Shown here: positions 1-6,282 of the stretch, one piece after another
How positions within the stretch are numbered: the stretch's first letter is position 1
Layout: every line of letters starts with the position of its first letter
Assembly (NCBI RefSeq): GCF_024459955.1
Contig: NZ_JANFXK010000019.1
Location: 1-64,000 of the forward strand
DNA: 64,000 bases
Origin: Anaerovorax odorimutans
GTDB taxonomy: Bacteria > Bacillota > Clostridia > Peptostreptococcales > Anaerovoracaceae
Direction: 5' to 3'
Made by a program: the position numbers and the translations under genes
Notes under the pieces: generated by a model
Seen by the model: the letters and a program-made list of their open reading frames with translations, nothing else
Database searches by the model: none
What the model was told of the DNA's origin: nothing

Positions 1-313
1 GGGCATCTGCTTTTGACGTTCCAGCGTCCGCGGATGCTCGTCTTTTTTGTTCTGTTTTATCCATGAGTGTTTCGATTTCGTGTGCGAAGTCTTCCAACTC
101 CCGGCCTAGTCGCTTTACCGCCCTATCAAACGCGGTTGTGTATGCTTCACCCAGAAAATGTTCAAAGGCGTTTTTCGTCAAAACGCTTGCGCCTACCTCC
201 ACGCGTAAGCCGCCATCAGTCAAATCCGCTTGCGCAAAGATCACGCATTTAGGTCCGGGGCTTTTTCTTCTACCGTTCTCTGCAATTTCCAAAAGCTTTT
301 CTAAATCAAGCAT
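1..313 (-). CDS. Unknown prophage protein, partial (runs off left edge)
   Basis: An open frame on the minus strand starts with ATG at 313-311 and stays open to base 1, so at least 104 residues are visible and the C-terminus lies outside the window. GGAGGAG lies a few bases upstream, inside the 3' end of the preceding gene, and the intergenic gap is 1 base, so the two are translationally linked. The visible protein is soluble and charged: it starts MLDLEKLLEIAENGRRKSPG, has a central region rich in A, F and E, and ends in a Lys/Arg/Glu-rich helical segment. I do not recognise the family. Its position downstream of phage-type small genes suggests a phage early-region protein. Confidence 0.7.
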   Translation of the reverse strand, partial: MLDLEKLLEIAENGRRKSPGPKCVIFAQADLTDGGLRVEVGASVLTKNAFEHFLGEAYTTAFDRAVKRLGRELEDFAHEIETLMDKTEQKRRASADAGTSKADA

Positions 314-314
314 G

Positions 315-560
315 TTACTCCTCCTCTATATCTTGGCAGTCACAGCATTCTATTTCACTTGATTGCCCGCTCTCATCCATACAAGTATCAAGCAGCTTTA
401 CTCCGTCAATCTGTTTTAGGGTAATGCATAAATCTATGAAGTCTTCGTGATTTTGATCTAGCGCTTCATCTATTTTCGCATCTGCTTCCCCGTCTCGTAT
501 CTCAAGGTCAATGGTGTGATGGAACGCCACTTTCTCTTCTACTGTAATTCTTTGTTTCAT
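315..560 (-). CDS. Small acidic hypothetical protein (prophage early region)
   Basis: 81 residues, starting MKQRITVEEKVAFHHTIDLE, with AAGGAGG about 9 bases upstream of the ATG. The protein is strongly acidic and ends in a cysteine-rich stretch (ECCDCQDIEEE), which could bind a metal or be disulfide-linked; no family is recognised. Its start lies 53 bases inside the preceding 61-residue gene in another frame, and its stop is 1 base from the next start, as in tightly packed phage early operons. Confidence 0.6.
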   Translation of the reverse strand: MKQRITVEEKVAFHHTIDLEIRDGEADAKIDEALDQNHEDFIDLCITLKQIDGVKLLDTCMDESGQSSEIECCDCQDIEEE

Positions 561-693
561 GTTCTTCTGCCTCCTTCAATTCATTCTTCAACTCGTTCAG
601 CCGATTTACGCAGTGAAGCTGTTTGTGTACTGCGGCCTTTTTCGCCTTGTTTACCTTTTCCATCTCCCGCAGAATTTCTTCTCTGCTTCTCAT
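508..693 (-). CDS. Small coiled-coil hypothetical protein
   Basis: 61 residues. A strong AAGGAGG precedes the ATG at 693. Most of the sequence is predicted helix with a heptad-like pattern (REEILREMEKVNKAKKA, then NELKNELKEAEEHE), so a short coiled coil is likely. The last 53 bases overlap the start of the next gene. No family recognised. It is the third gene of a leftward operon that starts with the HTH gene at 1185. Confidence 0.55.
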   Translation of the reverse strand: MRSREEILREMEKVNKAKKAAVHKQLHCVNRLNELKNELKEAEEHETKNYSRRESGVPSHH

Positions 694-702
694 GCTTCCT
701 CC

Positions 703-969
703 TTACCTTGTATGTACCGTTAGCCGGATCGCTGTCCGATCCTCACCACGTACCTCAATGTCTTTAAATGCTGCTGCGATGAGTAGGTCAACGCCGCTTG
801 GCGCAAGGTATCCTCTCGCGATAATGACAGCTTTCACCGCCTGATTGAGCGCTCCGGCCCCGATGGCCTGTAACTCAACTGTTTCTCTGTTATCTCCCCG
901 AATCGTATTGGCCAGAGCGCCGGCGACTTTGTTCGGGTCTGATTTCGCTGCTACTTTGAATGGTTCCAT
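703..969 (-). CDS. spoVS: SpoVS-domain protein (stage V sporulation protein S family)
   Basis: 88 residues, the usual SpoVS length. The family hallmark QAIGAGALNQAVKAVIIARG is present, followed by the conserved LAPSGVDL segment and an ERTAI-like end (EDRTAIRLTV). SpoVS proteins are small Alba-like folds that affect septation and coat assembly during sporulation in Bacillus; the molecular activity is unclear and nucleic-acid binding has been proposed. Here the gene sits 3 bases after an XRE regulator, with the ribosome site GGAGAAATAAATT overlapping that gene's end, inside a phage-like early operon. It is therefore probably a phage-borne paralogue rather than the host's own spoVS. The family call is secure; the role in this setting is inference. 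Confidence 0.85.
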   Translation of the reverse strand: MEPFKVAAKSDPNKVAGALANTIRGDNRETVELQAIGAGALNQAVKAVIIARGYLAPSGVDLLIAAAFKDIEVRGEDRTAIRLTVHTR

Positions 970-972
970 AAT

Positions 973-1185
973 TTATTTCTCCTTTCCAATCATTACAGAC
1001 ACGCCCAGTACTTTCAGGGCTTTGTCTGCCATTTCTATAGTGATCGCTCGCTGCCCTGCGTCCCAAAGCGAAACCGCCCTTGGCGAGCATCCAATCATTT
1101 TGGCGAATTTCCTGACTGATATTCCTTGTTTTACTCGCTCTATCTTAATTAGCTTTTGTATTTTAAACGCTTTTTCATTTATCAT
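973..1185 (-). CDS. XRE-family helix-turn-helix regulator
   Basis: 70 residues forming a single HTH domain: helices around residues 7-19 and 24-31, recognition helix near 34-44 (SPRAVSLWDAG), then a supporting helix. The ISVRKFAKMIGCSPRAVSLW pattern is typical of Cro/C1-type DNA-binding proteins. It is the first gene of a leftward operon with spoVS and the following small genes. A perfect 7-bp inverted repeat lies upstream at 1223-1242 and is a candidate autoregulatory operator. Confidence 0.8.
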   Translation of the reverse strand: MINEKAFKIQKLIKIERVKQGISVRKFAKMIGCSPRAVSLWDAGQRAITIEMADKALKVLGVSVMIGKEK

Positions 1186-1222
1186 ATTGACTTCCTTTCT
1201 CTACCATGTATACTATATGTAG

Positions 1223-1242
1223 TGTAGAACATACATTCTACA
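1223..1242. promoter_or_regulatory. Candidate operator between the XRE gene and the KTSC gene
   Basis: TGTAGAA-CATACA-TTCTACA is a perfect 7-bp inverted repeat with a 6-bp spacer. It lies in the 99-bp divergent region between the leftward XRE gene (start 1185) and the rightward KTSC gene (start 1285). A leftward promoter could overlap it (TTGAAA, 17 bp, TATGTT on the minus strand). Operator identity is inferred from symmetry and place. Confidence 0.5.
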
Positions 1243-1284
1243 TCTAAATATTTCAATTGGGATAATGGAAAGGAGGAAACGCTT

Positions 1285-1494
1285 ATGAATATGTGCCCGG
1301 TTAGTTCAAGCAACTTAGTTGCTGTCGGATATGATGCAAGCACACAGGTTCTTCGAGTTCAATTTAAAAGTGGGACTTATGACTACTTCAATGTGCCTGA
1401 ATCAATATACAACGGACTCATGTCTGCGCCGTCAAAAGGTCAATATCACGCTGCATACATCAAGAACGCTTACAGATATTCCCGCCTAGGTTAA
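1285..1494 (+). CDS. KTSC-domain protein
   Basis: 69 residues, start with AAGGAGG 9 bases upstream. The pattern (VSSSNLVAVGYDASTQVLRV, then YDYFNVPESIY and a C-terminal IKNAYRY) matches the KTSC domain, named after the lysyl-tRNA synthetase C-terminal-like module and common as a stand-alone protein in phages and mobile elements. Its role is unknown. It is transcribed opposite to its neighbours, and its stop codon overlaps the stop of the convergent 51-residue gene by 2 bases. Confidence 0.75.
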   Translation: MNMCPVSSSNLVAVGYDASTQVLRVQFKSGTYDYFNVPESIYNGLMSAPSKGQYHAAYIKNAYRYSRLG

Positions 1495-1646
1495 TCTGTA
1501 ACAACCATGACTATAGCGGGTCCATTGGCATGAACACTTACATCTTCATAAGGAGCTGCTATAGTCGTTTTTACACCTTCGCGCCCTTGAAGCTCCTGTA
1601 CTAGACTTTCTGTCCCCACATACGCCAAATTTACAATTTTATCCAT
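1491..1646 (-). CDS. 51-residue hypothetical protein
   Basis: An open frame of 51 codons from ATG at 1646 to TAA at 1493-1491, preceded by AAAGGAGAGGAAG, a strong ribosome site. It begins MDKIVNLAYVGTESLVQELQ and ends in a hydrophobic strand-rich tail (GPAIVMVVTD). It follows the 21-residue ORF by 12 bases in the same leftward operon as the excisionase-like gene. Family not recognised; the ribosome site and operon packing support coding. Confidence 0.55.
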   Translation of the reverse strand: MDKIVNLAYVGTESLVQELQGREGVKTTIAAPYEDVSVHANGPAIVMVVTD

Positions 1647-1658
1647 CTTCCTCTCCTT

Positions 1659-1724
1659 TCAATTCCCTCCCAGCCCCATCAGCAGTAAGATCAGGGTGCC
1701 GAATAGGTAGTTGTACCATTTCAT
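1659..1724 (-). CDS. 21-residue membrane micropeptide
   Basis: ATG at 1724 follows GGAGG at 7-8 bases and overlaps the excisionase-like stop codon as ATGA, which indicates coupled translation. The peptide starts MKWYNYLFGTLILLLMGLGG: an amphipathic start and a single hydrophobic stretch long enough to enter the membrane. Tiny membrane peptides of this kind are common next to xis-like genes in Firmicute elements. Expression is inference. Confidence 0.45.
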   Translation of the reverse strand: MKWYNYLFGTLILLLMGLGGN

Positions 1725-1918
1725 GCGCTGCCTCCTGTCAACTCTTCAATTCTCTGTTCCAGCACATCCACATCGACCAGGTACTTGTTGCCTGTTTTTA
1801 TGCTCGGCACCATACCCTGCTTTATCATCTGCCGAACCAGGTACCGGCTGATCGCCGTGTCTGGATCCTTCTGCTTAATCTCATCGTAGGCCTGGTCGAT
1901 CGTTCTGATTCGCTGCAT
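1721..1918 (-). CDS. Excisionase-like / MerR-type HTH DNA-binding protein
   Basis: 65 residues from the start at 1918 (MQRIRTIDQAYDEIKQ), chosen because TAGGAGGTGAAGCC ends directly before it; an upstream in-frame start at 1957 lacks a good site. The segment DTAISRYLVRQMIKQGMVPS followed by KTGNKYLVDVDVLEQRIEEL is the winged-helix pattern of small excisionase/helix_turn_helix-17 type proteins: a recognition helix, then the wing residues GNKYLVD. It leads a three-gene leftward operon. With an integrase in the same element, an excision or directionality role is plausible, though it could equally be a local regulator. Confidence 0.6.
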   Translation of the reverse strand: MQRIRTIDQAYDEIKQKDPDTAISRYLVRQMIKQGMVPSIKTGNKYLVDVDVLEQRIEELTGGSA

Positions 1919-2036
1919 GGCTTCACCTCCTATCCTGTTTTCTGCCCATTTCCACATAATTTACTTTTTGCTTATTTTTTTCTATAATGTGTTTATAGAT
2001 TTAATAGAGCCAAGCATAAAACGAAAGGACTTAATT

Positions 2037-2402
2037 ATGCCCACACCTTACAAGGATTTGGAATTTTCCATTTTGCAGCACCTCACGCTCTTACGCATAA
2101 AGTATAAAAAGATAAATAAGAATAAGGTTTACGCAAATCCTAAGTATGATTTTTTAAGAAGGTATAATCTTGTGGATTATCATCCTAAAGACAGCAATTA
2201 CTTTATTCTCAGTGAGAAAGGCAAGATGTACCTCCGTTTTAAGCGTAAAGATAATTTTCGTTTTTGGACTCCGATTATTATTTCTATAATTGCTCTTCTG
2301 GGTGGATACAATATATACACCAACTCAGTAATCAAAGAAATTTTACAATCAATAATATCAGCACTGAAAACCATAGTGGAAAATTTGGGTGCCTTTTTTT
2401 AA
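2037..2402 (+). CDS. Small protein with winged-helix-like N-terminus and C-terminal membrane anchor
   Basis: 121 residues from ATG at 2037, preceded by GAAAGGA; the frame is open further upstream but that part lacks a ribosome site and is discounted. Residues 1-75 are basic and look like a small helix-turn-helix or winged fold (LRRYNLVDYHPKDSNYFILS). A single hydrophobic helix near 84-101 (FWTPIIISIIALLGGYNIY) is followed by a short tail. Base composition is AT-rich, unlike the host genes. No family recognised. It reads toward the lysis-lysogeny switch and its end overlaps the weak leftward ORF at 2332-2547. Confidence 0.55.
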   Translation: MPTPYKDLEFSILQHLTLLRIKYKKINKNKVYANPKYDFLRRYNLVDYHPKDSNYFILSEKGKMYLRFKRKDNFRFWTPIIISIIALLGGYNIYTNSVIKEILQSIISALKTIVENLGAFF

Positions 2403-2547
2403 AAGGTACTTTTATGATATGACAGTATCCAGGCTCCTCCCTTTTTAACGCCCTCTGTGTTCTTATCGCTTTAATGAGAGAGCCTGTCCTCTCTTCTTTG
2501 AAGTTTTTTGTCCAGCGCCTTATAATGTATTTTTGCACCTTATTCAC
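2332..2547 (-). CDS. Possible small basic protein downstream of the Cro-like gene (weak)
   Basis: An open frame starting with GTG at 2547 directly after AAGGTGAG, 9 bases beyond the Cro-like stop. The product is about 71 residues, highly basic, with a hydrophobic C-terminus (LWFSVLILLIVKFL). It overlaps the 3' end of the convergent gene by 71 bases. The ribosome site and operon position favour coding; the odd composition and overlap argue against it. Confidence 0.3.
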   Translation of the reverse strand: MNKVQKYIIRRWTKNFKEERTGSLIKAIRTQRALKREEPGYCHIIKVPFKKRHPNFPLWFSVLILLIVKFL

Positions 2548-2556
2548 TCTCACCTT

Positions 2557-2778
2557 CTATCCGGTTCTTTTGGGTTCATTTGCAAATTCCATTGGGTTTA
2601 TATCAAGGAATTTACAGACTGCAATTAGTTCATCATCCCTCAAGCTTCGCTTTCTATCCTCATCACATAATGACGCATATAAAGCTTGATATGAAACGCC
2701 TGTATCTCTTGCCATTTTTGAAACATTAATTCCCTTTTCTTTTATATGTCCCGCAATTTCGGATGTGATAATCCCCAT
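2557..2778 (-). CDS. Cro-like HTH regulator of the prophage switch
   Basis: 73 residues, one XRE-type HTH domain: INVSKMARDTGVSYQALYAS carries the turn and recognition helix, and DDELIAVCKFLDINPMEFAN is the dimerising tail common to Cro-like phage regulators. It is divergent from the LexA-like repressor at 2946, and the 167-bp region between them holds four operator-like sites and a clear leftward promoter. By arrangement this is the early (lytic) regulator that opposes the repressor; that assignment is inferred from layout. Confidence 0.75.
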   Translation of the reverse strand: MGIITSEIAGHIKEKGINVSKMARDTGVSYQALYASLCDEDRKRSLRDDELIAVCKFLDINPMEFANEPKRTG

Positions 2779-2800
2779 TTACAATCACCTCTCTTTCTTT

Positions 2801-2900
2801 TTATACGTACCGTATAATTTTCCTATATTATATTATGCGTTATGTATAAAGTCAAGCGCAAATTATGCGTTGAGTATAATTTTTTATTTACTTTGTATAA
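2801..2900. promoter_or_regulatory. Four 17-bp operators of the prophage genetic switch
   Basis: Four related sites sit between the divergent regulators: 2801-2817 (TTATACG-TAC-CGTATAA, perfect 7-bp arms), 2833-2849 (TTATGCG-TTA-TGTATAA), 2863-2879 (TTATGCG-TTG-AGTATAA) and 2884-2900 (TTATTTA-CTT-TGTATAA). The consensus is TTATRCG-N3-YRTATAA. Starts are spaced 32, 30 and 21 bp, close to whole helical turns, as expected for cooperative repressor dimers. The second site exactly fills the spacer of the leftward promoter. Confidence 0.75.
2827..2855 (-). promoter_or_regulatory. Leftward promoter for the Cro-like gene
   Basis: On the minus strand TTGACT (2855-2850), a 17-bp spacer and TATAAT (2832-2827) form a near-consensus vegetative promoter about 50 bp upstream of the Cro-like start. 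The spacer is precisely the operator at 2833-2849, so a bound repressor would occlude RNA polymerase. Confidence 0.75.
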
Positions 2901-2945
2901 TTTATGTGGTAAAGTAAAGATACTTAAGGTGGGGGGCGAATAATT

Positions 2946-3704
2946 ATGGATAAAAAGATAGGTACTATTTTAAAGAAATTAAGAAAAAACTCCGGAATGT
3001 CAGTTTCCGAAGTGTTAGTAAAGTTAAAGGAATTAGGACAAGAGATTCAACAACCAACGTTATACGCATACGAAAACAATACACGAGCAGCTAATGCGGA
3101 TATGTTTATTGCATTATGTCAAATATACGGATGCAATAACGTTCTCGAAACATTTGCGGGAATAGAAGTTGATTATTCTATTCCCGATGACAGTGAATGG
3201 AAGATGATTGAAAAATATCGCTTCATATCCGAAAATTCCCCAGACGGGGCTAAAACAGTAGACTACATACTAAACAGAGAATACAATATTGCCAACCAGC
3301 TTAAGGAAAATCAATCCGAATACACGGCCGAACAGCCAAACGTCAGGAATATCCAATACTATCAGCGTCTTGCATCAGCAGGAACCGGGCAGATTGTGTT
3401 TGACGGTATACCTACAGAGAGCATAGAAATTCCCAACATTCCTAAATACAGCCGGGTGTCTTATGCAATTGGAGTAAATGGAGATAGTATGGAGCCGCTT
3501 TACAGCAATGGTGATATGCTCTTAATAGAACCCACTTGCCAGATAGAGATTGGTGAAATAGGGATATTTATTGTTGACAACCACGCTTATGTAAAGAAAC
3601 TGGGTGACGGGAAGCTTATTTCATTAAATAAGGGCTATGATGATATTCCTTTTACAGAGTATTCACAATGTATGGGTCGGGTAGTTGATAAATTAGAGTT
3701 ATAA
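2946..3704 (+). CDS. LexA/CI-like prophage repressor (HTH plus S24 peptidase domain)
   Basis: 252 residues. Residues 5-60 are an XRE-type HTH (KKLRKNSGMSVSEVLVKLKE and following). Residues about 140-250 are an S24 self-cleavage domain: a likely Ala-Gly cleavage site in LASAGTG, the catalytic serine in GDSMEPLYSNGD and the catalytic lysine in HAYVKKLGDG. This is the layout of CI/LexA-type repressors, which cleave themselves when RecA filaments form and so link induction to DNA damage. It is divergent from the Cro-like gene across four operators. The start has GGTGGGGGG 10 bases upstream. Confidence 0.88.
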   Translation: MDKKIGTILKKLRKNSGMSVSEVLVKLKELGQEIQQPTLYAYENNTRAANADMFIALCQIYGCNNVLETFAGIEVDYSIPDDSEWKMIEKYRFISENSPDGAKTVDYILNREYNIANQLKENQSEYTAEQPNVRNIQYYQRLASAGTGQIVFDGIPTESIEIPNIPKYSRVSYAIGVNGDSMEPLYSNGDMLLIEPTCQIEIGEIGIFIVDNHAYVKKLGDGKLISLNKGYDDIPFTEYSQCMGRVVDKLEL

Positions 3705-3795
3705 AAATGCAAGATGGTGTAGCATAAAGTGAATCACAATCTCAATTACGGTTATTATTAAAAAATATTTTTACTATTATTCTTAGGAGGAAGTT

Positions 3796-4845
3796 ATGAA
3801 ACGAATCGCAAAAATTATAGCTTTGAGCATGGTGCTCTTTGTTGGCTGTGCATTCACCGTTCCTGCTGCAACCGGCACGCTGGAATCTCATGCTGCGTCA
3901 AAGGTAAAGATCAGCAAGAAAAAGGCAACCGTGGTTAAGGGCAAGACTCTGCAGCTTAAAGTCAAGGGCACAAAGAAAAAGGCCAAGTGGACAAGCAGCA
4001 AGAAAAAGGTTGCTACCGTAAACAAAAAAGGAAAAGTCACTGCCAAGAAAGCCGGTAAAACCGTAATTACCGCAAAGATTGGTAAGAAAAAGTATAAGTG
4101 CAAAATCACCGTTAAAAACCCGACTGTGAAAATCAGCAAGACGAAGGTCACCGCCAATACCGGAACGTCAATAAAGTTAACCGCTACCACGAATGGAAAG
4201 AGCAAGAAAATTAAATGGAAGTCTTCAAACGGGCAAATCGCCTCTGTGACCAGTAAAGGCGTTGTCTATGCGAATAGGGCGGGCACCGCAACGATTACGG
4301 CAAGCGCAAATGGCGCATCTGCTCGTTGCAAAGTGACGGTCGTTACTCCTGTTGACCCTGTAGGTAGCCGGACAAATCCCGCAAATTTAGCAAATGGAGC
4401 CACAATAAAACTACCAGACGGTACAGCATATGTAAAGCTGGACAAAATACTTAAAGGCAATGCGGCCATTTCGCAGCTGGATGATATGGAACAATGGGAT
4501 GAATTTGCAAGAGATGAATACAGCAATTACCCAAATACCAAGGTGGTTTATTTTGAGTATACCGTACAAGCTTCAAGCGGCTTTTCCAATCGTCCTTTCG
4601 AAGGTTTTGATATAATAAACCCTTACGGCTTATATAATTCTACTTGCACAGCGAATATATCCGCCATAGAATTCCTAAATATGCAAGGCGCATATGAAGG
4701 GCAAGATTACAGCAAATTAACTCTTTATGGTGGAGCCTCCAGTAAAATGTATATGGTTCTGTTTGTGCCTGAGAACCTTAATGCGTTTAGCTATCCAATA
4801 TACAAATCTGACTATTCTCAGTTTTGGACGAAATACGCATTTTAA
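3796..4845 (+). CDS. Secreted Ig-like (Big2) domain protein, prophage cargo
   Basis: 349 residues with a strong AGGAGG site. A signal peptide spans residues 1 to about 34 (MKRIAKIIALSMVLFVGCAF, cleavage probably near SHAAS). Two bacterial Ig-like group 2 repeats follow at about 35-107 and 109-182; each has the W(T/K)SS...VA(T/S)V...G.V.A...AG.A.ITA pattern. Both are rich in Lys-Lys-Lys. The remaining ~165 residues are a separate domain rich in Tyr/Asn with no family I recognise. Big2 repeats are cell-surface adhesion modules. It lies between repressor and integrase, where phages keep lysogenic-conversion genes, so expression from the prophage state is likely. No LPXTG or membrane anchor is seen; it may stay attached through charge. 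Confidence 0.8.
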   Translation: MKRIAKIIALSMVLFVGCAFTVPAATGTLESHAASKVKISKKKATVVKGKTLQLKVKGTKKKAKWTSSKKKVATVNKKGKVTAKKAGKTVITAKIGKKKYKCKITVKNPTVKISKTKVTANTGTSIKLTATTNGKSKKIKWKSSNGQIASVTSKGVVYANRAGTATITASANGASARCKVTVVTPVDPVGSRTNPANLANGATIKLPDGTAYVKLDKILKGNAAISQLDDMEQWDEFARDEYSNYPNTKVVYFEYTVQASSGFSNRPFEGFDIINPYGLYNSTCTANISAIEFLNMQGAYEGQDYSKLTLYGGASSKMYMVLFVPENLNAFSYPIYKSDYSQFWTKYAF

Positions 4846-4885
4846 ATAAAACAAAAGCCCCCATCTCTGGAGGCCAATGTCGATA

Positions 4886-4963
4886 GCTGTAATGATACAA
4901 CCATCCGTCGCAAGATAATTGTATCATTGCAGCCCTGAGAAGTCAATTTTCAGGGTATTTTTA
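4886..4963 (+). terminator. Inverted repeat followed by rho-independent terminator
   Basis: 4886-4900 and 4919-4933 form a 15-bp inverted repeat (core TGTAATGATACAA / TTGTATCATTGCA). It is followed by a second hairpin, CCCTGAGAA-GTCAA-TTTTCAGGG (4933-4955), and TATTTTTAT. The second hairpin is a credible terminator for the Big2 gene. The first, 64-111 bp before the integrase start, could be part of it or an integrase arm-binding site. Confidence 0.6.
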
Positions 4964-4996
4964 TACCCAAAATTCGACAGAAAGGAATGATGCAAT

Positions 4997-6142
4997 ATGG
5001 CAAAAAAGACAAACTGCACGATCAATGGAAAGGAGTATTACCGGATTTATCGAAAAGTTGGAATGAAAGTTAATGAACTCGGGATATGGGTGGATGATCG
5101 TAAGGCGTTCTATGGCTCCTGTAAGCGGGAGGCTGAGGAAGAGTATCAAAAGTATATGGAGAGAAAAAAGGCAGGCACCGTGACAAATAAGTGCCTTGGA
5201 CAGGTCATTGACCAGTGGGTTGAAAATGTCTTTAAAGCTTCCGATCTGTCCAACTCAACAAAAGGACATTACATCGCAGCTTATGAAAATTTGTTGCAAA
5301 AAAACGATATCGCTGGTCAGCTGCCGGAGGCCGTTACTGCGCTCGACCTTCAAGTGTTTTATAATTCCTGCAGCGCCCCTGCCGCATCCGTTAAGGCGCT
5401 GCATTACTTCCTTCGGCACTTTTATAAATACGCCGAGCTGAACGGAATATGCAGGGACATTACCCACAGCGTTACGCCGCCAGGGAAGCCCAAAATCGAC
5501 GCGCAGGCCAATTTTTTAACCGTTGATGTATGGGAAGATGCCGACTTGCAAAAACTCGTTGCTTCAATGGGAAATCACCGTATGCGTTTTCTGGTGATAT
5601 TGGCCGTCAATACCGGCTGCCGCATCGGAGAGCTGCTTGCGATCACCTACAAGGACATCAAAAACGGCAAGCTGTACATAACAAAGCAGCTTTCTGAGGC
5701 TCCGAGGATGGACGATTCCACAGAAAAATTGTATGAGGAGACCGTTAAAACATCTGCCAGTATCCGAATCATTCCCTTATCCAATTATGTGATCGCCGAG
5801 TTGGATCGCCATAAGGCATGGCAGCGCACGGAAATGATGAAGCGGGGATACCGGACGGAGTATCTCTTCACCACATCCAAGGGGACATGGTATCGCCAGC
5901 GAAATGTCAGAAAGTCCCTGGAGCGGTTCTATCGGCGCATTGATGTTCCTCATCATAAGTTCCATGCGTTCCGGGCAACGTTCGGGACAAACCTCTGCCG
6001 GGCAGGTGTTCCAATCGAGGAAACCGCCAAGTTGATGGGCCATGCGGATATCAGTATCACGGCGAAATATTACGTTCATGTCAATGCCGATCAGAAGAAA
6101 CAAGCCGTCGAAAAAATTTCAACGTTCAGTATTTTAGAGTGA
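4997..6142 (+). CDS. int: Tyrosine recombinase / prophage integrase
   Basis: 381 residues. An N-terminal arm-binding region (1-60) is followed by a SAM-like core-binding domain (about 65-160; NKCLGQVIDQWVENVF) and the catalytic domain (about 170-375). Catalytic residues are visible: Arg in NTGCRIGELL, His-x-x-Arg in HKFHAFRATFGTNL, His in LMGHADI and the nucleophile Tyr in ITAKYYVHV. It is at the right edge of the foreign segment, reading outward, so the attachment site should lie just downstream, within 6143-6282. No tRNA gene is there and the other end is outside the window, so the exact att core cannot be read. Confidence 0.92.
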   Translation: MAKKTNCTINGKEYYRIYRKVGMKVNELGIWVDDRKAFYGSCKREAEEEYQKYMERKKAGTVTNKCLGQVIDQWVENVFKASDLSNSTKGHYIAAYENLLQKNDIAGQLPEAVTALDLQVFYNSCSAPAASVKALHYFLRHFYKYAELNGICRDITHSVTPPGKPKIDAQANFLTVDVWEDADLQKLVASMGNHRMRFLVILAVNTGCRIGELLAITYKDIKNGKLYITKQLSEAPRMDDSTEKLYEETVKTSASIRIIPLSNYVIAELDRHKAWQRTEMMKRGYRTEYLFTTSKGTWYRQRNVRKSLERFYRRIDVPHHKFHAFRATFGTNLCRAGVPIEETAKLMGHADISITAKYYVHVNADQKKQAVEKISTFSILE

Positions 6143-6212
6143 TAAAAAAGTGATAATTTTTGTGTATTGGGCCAAGAAACAGGCTCAAACCGTTGAAAAC
6201 ACTTGGATGCAC

Positions 6213-6245
6213 AAAAAGGGACCCGCAACTCGCATTGCAGGTCCC
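6213..6245 (-). terminator. Rho-independent terminator of the aminotransferase gene
   Basis: On the minus strand GGGACCTGCAA-TGCGAG-TTGCGGGTCCC (6245-6218) is followed by TTTTT. It lies 38 bp past the aminotransferase stop codon. The stem is also readable from the integrase side but has no U-run there. Confidence 0.85.
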
Positions 6246-6282
6246 AAAGGTAATATGATGAAATTACTGTTTTTTGTATGAC

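Noticed and set aside
6143-6282. A tRNA or tmRNA serving as the integration target next to the integrase
   Set aside because: No cloverleaf or conserved tRNA boxes found; only a terminator hairpin is visible, so the att site stays undefined.
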